Source of the DNA: a virus
Strand: one strand, 5' to 3'
Virus record (IMG/VR): IMGVR_UViG_3300043449_001158
Span: 1 to 24,738 of that record
DNA: 24,738 nt
Part shown: piece after piece, positions 22,235-24,738 of the stretch
Numbering within the stretch: position 1 is the first letter of the stretch
Layout of the letters: each line of letters starts with the position of its first letter
Position numbers and translations under genes: made by a program
Notes under the pieces: generated by a model
Databases searched by the model: none
Told to the model about the DNA's origin: nothing
Seen by the model: only the letters and a program-made list of their open reading frames with translations

Positions 22235-22249
22235 GGTGCGTATTATGGC

Positions 22250-22636
22250 TTATTGAGGGGGAGTTGGCCAGATGATGTTGTGCGGGTCTGCTTGTTGGGT
22301 GATGTCGCGCAGGGCTTGGCGGTAATCCGCCCAAGCTGCCTTGGTTGGCAGGGGGACATCGGGGAGCTGCGTCCAGTCGGACTGACCCAGCAGGGTGTCG
22401 CGTCGGGCGCGAATCGTGGGCCACACGACCTCGTCGGGCAGTGCCTGAACCGTGAACTCCACATCCATGGCCTCGGCGGGCACTGGAGTAACTGCGGATG
22501 CAGCCGACATGCTGGCGTCAAGCGCTGGGGGGTTGTACCCCACAATGCGCTCACCCTCTGCCACCTTCATGTACGGGGAGAGCTTTGGCACCACCTGCTT
22601 GATGGAGCCGTCGGGGTTCAGGAATGCGTAGGGCAT
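22250..22636 (-). CDS. tail assembly chaperone-like protein
   Basis: The 128-aa protein has an N-terminal beta-rich part (AFLNPDGSIKQVV) and a C-terminal region of about residues 76-128 with IRARRDTLLGQSDWTQLPDV, then AWADYRQALRDI and a final WPTPP. The pattern RDxLLxxSDWTQLPD...W..YRQALRDI is the hallmark of the phage tail fibre assembly/tail assembly chaperone family (Phage_tail_APC-like). These proteins associate with tail fibre subunits during assembly and are not normally in the mature virion. It is coupled to the upstream appendage gene through TAATG at 22634-22638, which fits a fibre-plus-chaperone pair. Confidence 0.85.
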   Translation of the reverse strand: MPYAFLNPDGSIKQVVPKLSPYMKVAEGERIVGYNPPALDASMSAASAVTPVPAEAMDVEFTVQALPDEVVWPTIRARRDTLLGQSDWTQLPDVPLPTKAAWADYRQALRDITQQADPHNIIWPTPPQ

Positions 22637-23145
22637 TACTCGTACAAGATGTTGATCGTCCCGGCGTCGAAAGCATCGGTGCCGTTTACGGTTGTGATGC
22701 GGACACGGTCAAGGGTTCCTGAAGCGGTTTTGCTCCCAGCGCAGGCCATTGAAACCGCCACCGCCCCGGATGAGATATTGCCGGACCCGACCCAAGTGTT
22801 GCCACCCACAAGCGTAAGCGTTACTGCCCCCGAAAGAAAGGCTGACGCTGTTTGCACGCCCCCAGTTGATATTGCGAAGCCTGAAGTCAAATACTGCGTT
22901 TGGTTGCCAGTTGCGGCAAAACTAGCGGTTGAGCTGTATCCTGTAGTCTCAACGCCACCCGCGCCTATTTGGATTTGCGGGATGGATGTACCGTTTGTGC
23001 TCACGCCGTTGAACATTACCGTGACGCGCTTTACGCCAGCGGGGATTCCAGTGAAGTCAATCGAAGTTCCGCTCGTGGAGTTCTGTGCGGTGGCGGAGCC
23101 AATAAGGCCAATGCCGCCGGTTGTTCCACTAATTGTTGCTGCCAT
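22636..23145 (-). CDS. beta-rich tail appendage protein, 169 aa
   Basis: The start is ATG 23145 (MAATISGTTGGIGLIGSA), preceded by AAGGAG; the frame stays open to 23202 but overlaps the upstream gene without support. The protein is rich in Gly, Thr, Ser and Val with almost no charge. It contains TSIDFTGIPAGVKRVTVMFN (about 27-46) and IQIGAGGVETTGYSS, which I recognise as a family found at the ends of phage tail fibre clusters. It is likely a beta-sandwich appendage or receptor-contacting tip. The downstream chaperone-like gene overlaps by one base, supporting a fibre/chaperone pairing. The exact position in the virion is not known from sequence. Confidence 0.72.
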   Translation of the reverse strand: MAATISGTTGGIGLIGSATAQNSTSGTSIDFTGIPAGVKRVTVMFNGVSTNGTSIPQIQIGAGGVETTGYSSTASFAATGNQTQYLTSGFAISTGGVQTASAFLSGAVTLTLVGGNTWVGSGNISSGAVAVSMACAGSKTASGTLDRVRITTVNGTDAFDAGTINILYE

Positions 23146-23156
23146 GGCCGTACTCC

Positions 23157-23573
23157 TTATGCGGCGGCTTTGAGCGCACGCAGTTCTTCGGTTGTTGTGC
23201 AAGCATCAGCCAGAGTCGTAACGTCACGCAAACGGTTCTTTTCAGCCACGATTGCTGTGGTGTCTGCACCGGTTTCCATTGCACGCTGGAACAGTACGTC
23301 TTGTGCGGCCAACAAAGGAGCACGTTCAGCACGAAGACGATCTTTTGTCAGTAGCTTGGCTTTGTCAAGATTGACGGTAACGATGCCACGGGTCTGCTCC
23401 CAAGCATTGAAGAAGTCGTTGTCGTCTTCAGGCAAACTGTCGGCAGCCACGATGTAGCTCTGTACGCCAGAAGGAATGTCACGAGATTGGACAGTCTCAA
23501 TAGGCAGTTCGCCAGTTGGAATGCAGATTGAAACACCGCCGTTGTCGTTGGTGAAGATGATGACGTTTTTCAT
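23157..23573 (-). CDS. putative tail fibre-associated small protein, 138 aa
   Basis: ATG 23573 has AGGAGA just upstream. The N-terminal half (KNVIIFTNDNGGVSICIPTG, then VQSYIVAADSLP and FFNAWEQTRGIVTVNLDKAK) is beta-rich. The C-terminal half is a helix with LTKDRLRAERAPLLAAQDVL and KNRLRDVT. The TKDRLRxERxPLLxxxDVxFxRAxExG...K..LRDVT pattern is familiar from small proteins lying next to tail fibre genes in several phages, and its layout resembles that of tail assembly chaperones. It may assist folding or assembly of the appendage proteins on either side. No enzymatic motif is seen. Confidence 0.7.
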   Translation of the reverse strand: MKNVIIFTNDNGGVSICIPTGELPIETVQSRDIPSGVQSYIVAADSLPEDDNDFFNAWEQTRGIVTVNLDKAKLLTKDRLRAERAPLLAAQDVLFQRAMETGADTTAIVAEKNRLRDVTTLADACTTTEELRALKAAA

Positions 23574-23588
23574 GGGTTCTCCTGATGG

Positions 23589-23972
23589 TTAGCGGAAGAC
23601 TGCGATGCAGTTTTCTTCAAAATCAACAAACACTGGGCCGCCGGGGTTGCACGTTGTTATTTTGGCGCTTGATGCTGCCAACGCTCCAGCGACACTTTTG
23701 ACGTTGACCAGTGCCTGCCCAACTCCGCTTGTTGTCCACCGAGCAGCACCAGTTACAGCGTAGTTTGCATCAGCGAGCGCGTTCGTGAAGTTGATCGTAT
23801 AGTCGCCGGTGCTGTTGCGGACGACGCTGCTGACGTTAAACGATGCACGAATTGCAGCAGTGCTACCGTTAAAGTTAACCCAAGCCTTTGCGCTGCCTCG
23901 GATGGCATTGGTTGCGCTGGTGGTGTTTCCGCTGCCGTCTGTCAGCGTGTCGATTACAAGTGTTCCTGCCAT
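23589..23972 (-). CDS. tail appendage protein, paralog A (127 aa)
   Basis: The protein begins MAGTLVIDTLTDGSGNTTSA and contains a conserved core at about 30-73 (AWVNFNGSTAAIRASFNVSS, then GDYTINFTNALADANYAV). The core pattern AWVNF-G...IR-SFNVSS...GDYTINF is shared with many phage fibre-cluster proteins. The C-terminal region from about 74 is variable, ending ENCIAVFR. It is a paralog of the next gene upstream: the 44-residue core is identical at 36 positions, while the C-terminal parts differ. Short beta-rich proteins like this are probably exposed appendages or receptor-binding tips. It has no catalytic motif. Confidence 0.75.
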   Translation of the reverse strand: MAGTLVIDTLTDGSGNTTSATNAIRGSAKAWVNFNGSTAAIRASFNVSSVVRNSTGDYTINFTNALADANYAVTGAARWTTSGVGQALVNVKSVAGALAASSAKITTCNPGGPVFVDFEENCIAVFR

Positions 23973-23982
23973 GATTTACCTT

Positions 23983-24378
23983 TCAGCGGAAAACGCAGAC
24001 GTTGGTCGAGTTGACGTCAATGGAGGTTCCCGTCGAACTATTAAACACGTTTATGCGAAATGAAGATGTCGTTTTTGCAAAATCAGTTGCGTTTATGTAG
24101 CCGGTCATAACTGCCACGTTTCCAGTAACAGTTTGAGATGCGCCTGCAACTGCGTAGCTCGCATCGGGCATCGTATTTGTGAAGTTGATTGTGTAATCGC
24201 CAACAGCATTCCGCACAACGCTTGACACGTTAAACGCTGCACGAATTGCAGCGGTCACGCCGTTGAAGTTCACCCAAGCTCGGCAGAGCTGGCCTACTTC
24301 AGTGCCGTTGGTGTTCTGAAATACTGCCGGTCCAGTTGTACTGGATTTCAGCGTGTCGATGACGAGTGTGCCTGCCAT
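23983..24378 (-). CDS. tail appendage protein, paralog B (131 aa)
   Basis: The protein opens with the same ten residues as paralog A (MAGTLVIDTL), has a longer variable stretch (about 11-33), and carries the AWVNFNGVTAAIRAAFNVSS core at about 34-53, then GDYTINFTNTMPDASYAV. Its C-terminal part (about 78-131, with TSSFRINVFNSSTGTSIDVN) is unrelated in detail to that of paralog A, apart from a shared short end (VCVFR against IAVFR). GGAAAG before ATG 24378 serves as ribosome site. Gene duplication followed by tip divergence is the simplest reading. It lies immediately after the tail fibre gene end, 9 nt downstream. Confidence 0.75.
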   Translation of the reverse strand: MAGTLVIDTLKSSTTGPAVFQNTNGTEVGQLCRAWVNFNGVTAAIRAAFNVSSVVRNAVGDYTINFTNTMPDASYAVAGASQTVTGNVAVMTGYINATDFAKTTSSFRINVFNSSTGTSIDVNSTNVCVFR

Positions 24379-24387
24379 GTTCTTTCC

Positions 24388-24738
24388 TTAAACGATTGTC
24401 CAAACGCTGCCATCCGGCACATTGACTGTAATGCCGTCGTTGACTGTGATAGGCCCAGCCGACATGGCATTGTAGCCAGTGCTGATGGTGTGGTTCTGCG
24501 TCAGTGTGGAGAAGTTCTCATAGAACACGCCCTTTTTGGCCGCGCCGCCTATGAGTTTATCGCTGGAGAGCGACGTGAGCCACGACGGATCGGCATAGGA
24601 GCCGGTGGTAACAACGCCGTTCGTGGCAGTTGCCGCGTTACCAGAACAGGCCGCAGCTGTGACGGCGTTTGTCGCCGTCGCCGCGTTACCGCTAATGTTG
24701 ATCGCCCAGTTACCTGAAGCACCAGCGCCTGTGGTCGA
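24388..24738 (-). CDS. tail fibre protein, C-terminal part (partial)
   Basis: The open frame enters from the right edge and ends at TAA (24388-24390), giving the last 116 residues. The fragment contains two copies of SGNAATATN with a 16-residue period (coordinates about 24619-24693), preceded by a third SGN at the start of the fragment. A segment GVFYENFSTLTQNHTISTGY follows, then NAMSAGPITVNDGITVNVPD and SVWTIV. The GNAAT repeats and the NAMSAGPITVNxGxTVxVPxGSxWTIV ending are typical of phage tail fibres with a triple-stranded or beta-helical shaft. The protein probably mediates host contact. Its N-terminal, virion-attachment part is outside the window. Confidence 0.85.
   Translation of the reverse strand, partial: STTGAGASGNWAINISGNAATATNAVTAAACSGNAATATNGVVTTGSYADPSWLTSLSSDKLIGGAAKKGVFYENFSTLTQNHTISTGYNAMSAGPITVNDGITVNVPDGSVWTIV

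Noticed and set aside
22244-22249. CATAAT on the - strand just before the GNAT-like gene as a promoter
   Set aside because: There is no matching -35 hexamer and the start codon would be within a few bases of the transcript start; the gene is better explained as part of the polycistronic late transcript.
1-24738. tRNA genes, CRISPR arrays, insertion sequences, attachment sites or an origin of replication
   Set aside because: No cloverleaf with a TTCGA arm, regular direct-repeat array, transposase-like protein or convincing iteron cluster was seen by eye; almost all bases are in coding sequence.

Overview
This window is best read as part of a tailed bacteriophage genome, probably podovirus-like. 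It encodes a phage replication set (family A DNA polymerase, fused primase-helicase, SNF2-type helicase, several nucleases, nucleotide-pool enzymes). It also encodes a set of large, Ala/Gln-rich proteins that look like internal virion (DNA ejection) proteins, together with tail appendage genes. Genes are packed with ATGA, TAATG or 1-20 nt junctions, and I see no host-type metabolic genes, tRNAs, rRNAs, IS elements or CRISPR arrays. The GC-rich codon use would suit a proteobacterial host, perhaps a betaproteobacterium, but nothing in the window proves the host.

Positions 1-12769 are all on the + strand and hold the early/replication half. First come small accessory genes (1-1838). Next are a DEDDh exonuclease, a DUF5664-type dATP/dGTP diphosphohydrolase-like protein and the DNA polymerase (1819-4814). 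A nuclease/helicase cassette follows: an Fe-S PD-(D/E)XK nuclease, a VRR-NUC nuclease and an SNF2-type ATPase (5056-7593). After that come a coiled-coil protein and a putative single-stranded-DNA-binding protein ending at a clear rho-independent terminator (7607-8946). The AEP-type primase-helicase follows, with a TTG start (8963-11929). The half closes with a tiny acidic protein, a MazG-like pyrophosphohydrolase and a small HNH protein (11926-12769).

Positions 12770-24738 are all on the - strand and hold late/structural genes, read from the right edge leftwards. The order is: the C-terminal part of a tail fibre; two tandem paralogous appendage proteins; a small putative chaperone; a beta-rich appendage protein; a tail assembly chaperone-like protein; a GNAT-like protein; three probable internal virion proteins (335, 491 and 1977 aa); and three small basic proteins. 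The 335-aa protein ends in an S74-type intramolecular chaperone. The 1977-aa protein carries an HEALH metallopeptidase-like motif and a polyvalent-protein-like C-terminal region.

The two halves converge at 12769/12770, where opposing stop codons abut. Terminase, portal, capsid, tail tube, lysis and lysogeny genes are not in the window and would lie outside it. No intergenic stretch exceeds about 60 nt, so there is no sizeable non-coding region. The most interesting points are a Leu at the Pol I 762-equivalent position of the polymerase, the Fe-S nuclease/VRR-NUC/SNF2 cassette, the S74 autoprocessing motif on an inferred ejection protein, the metallopeptidase-like motif in the giant protein, a near-consensus promoter inside the helicase gene, and the tandem appendage paralogs with divergent C-termini.
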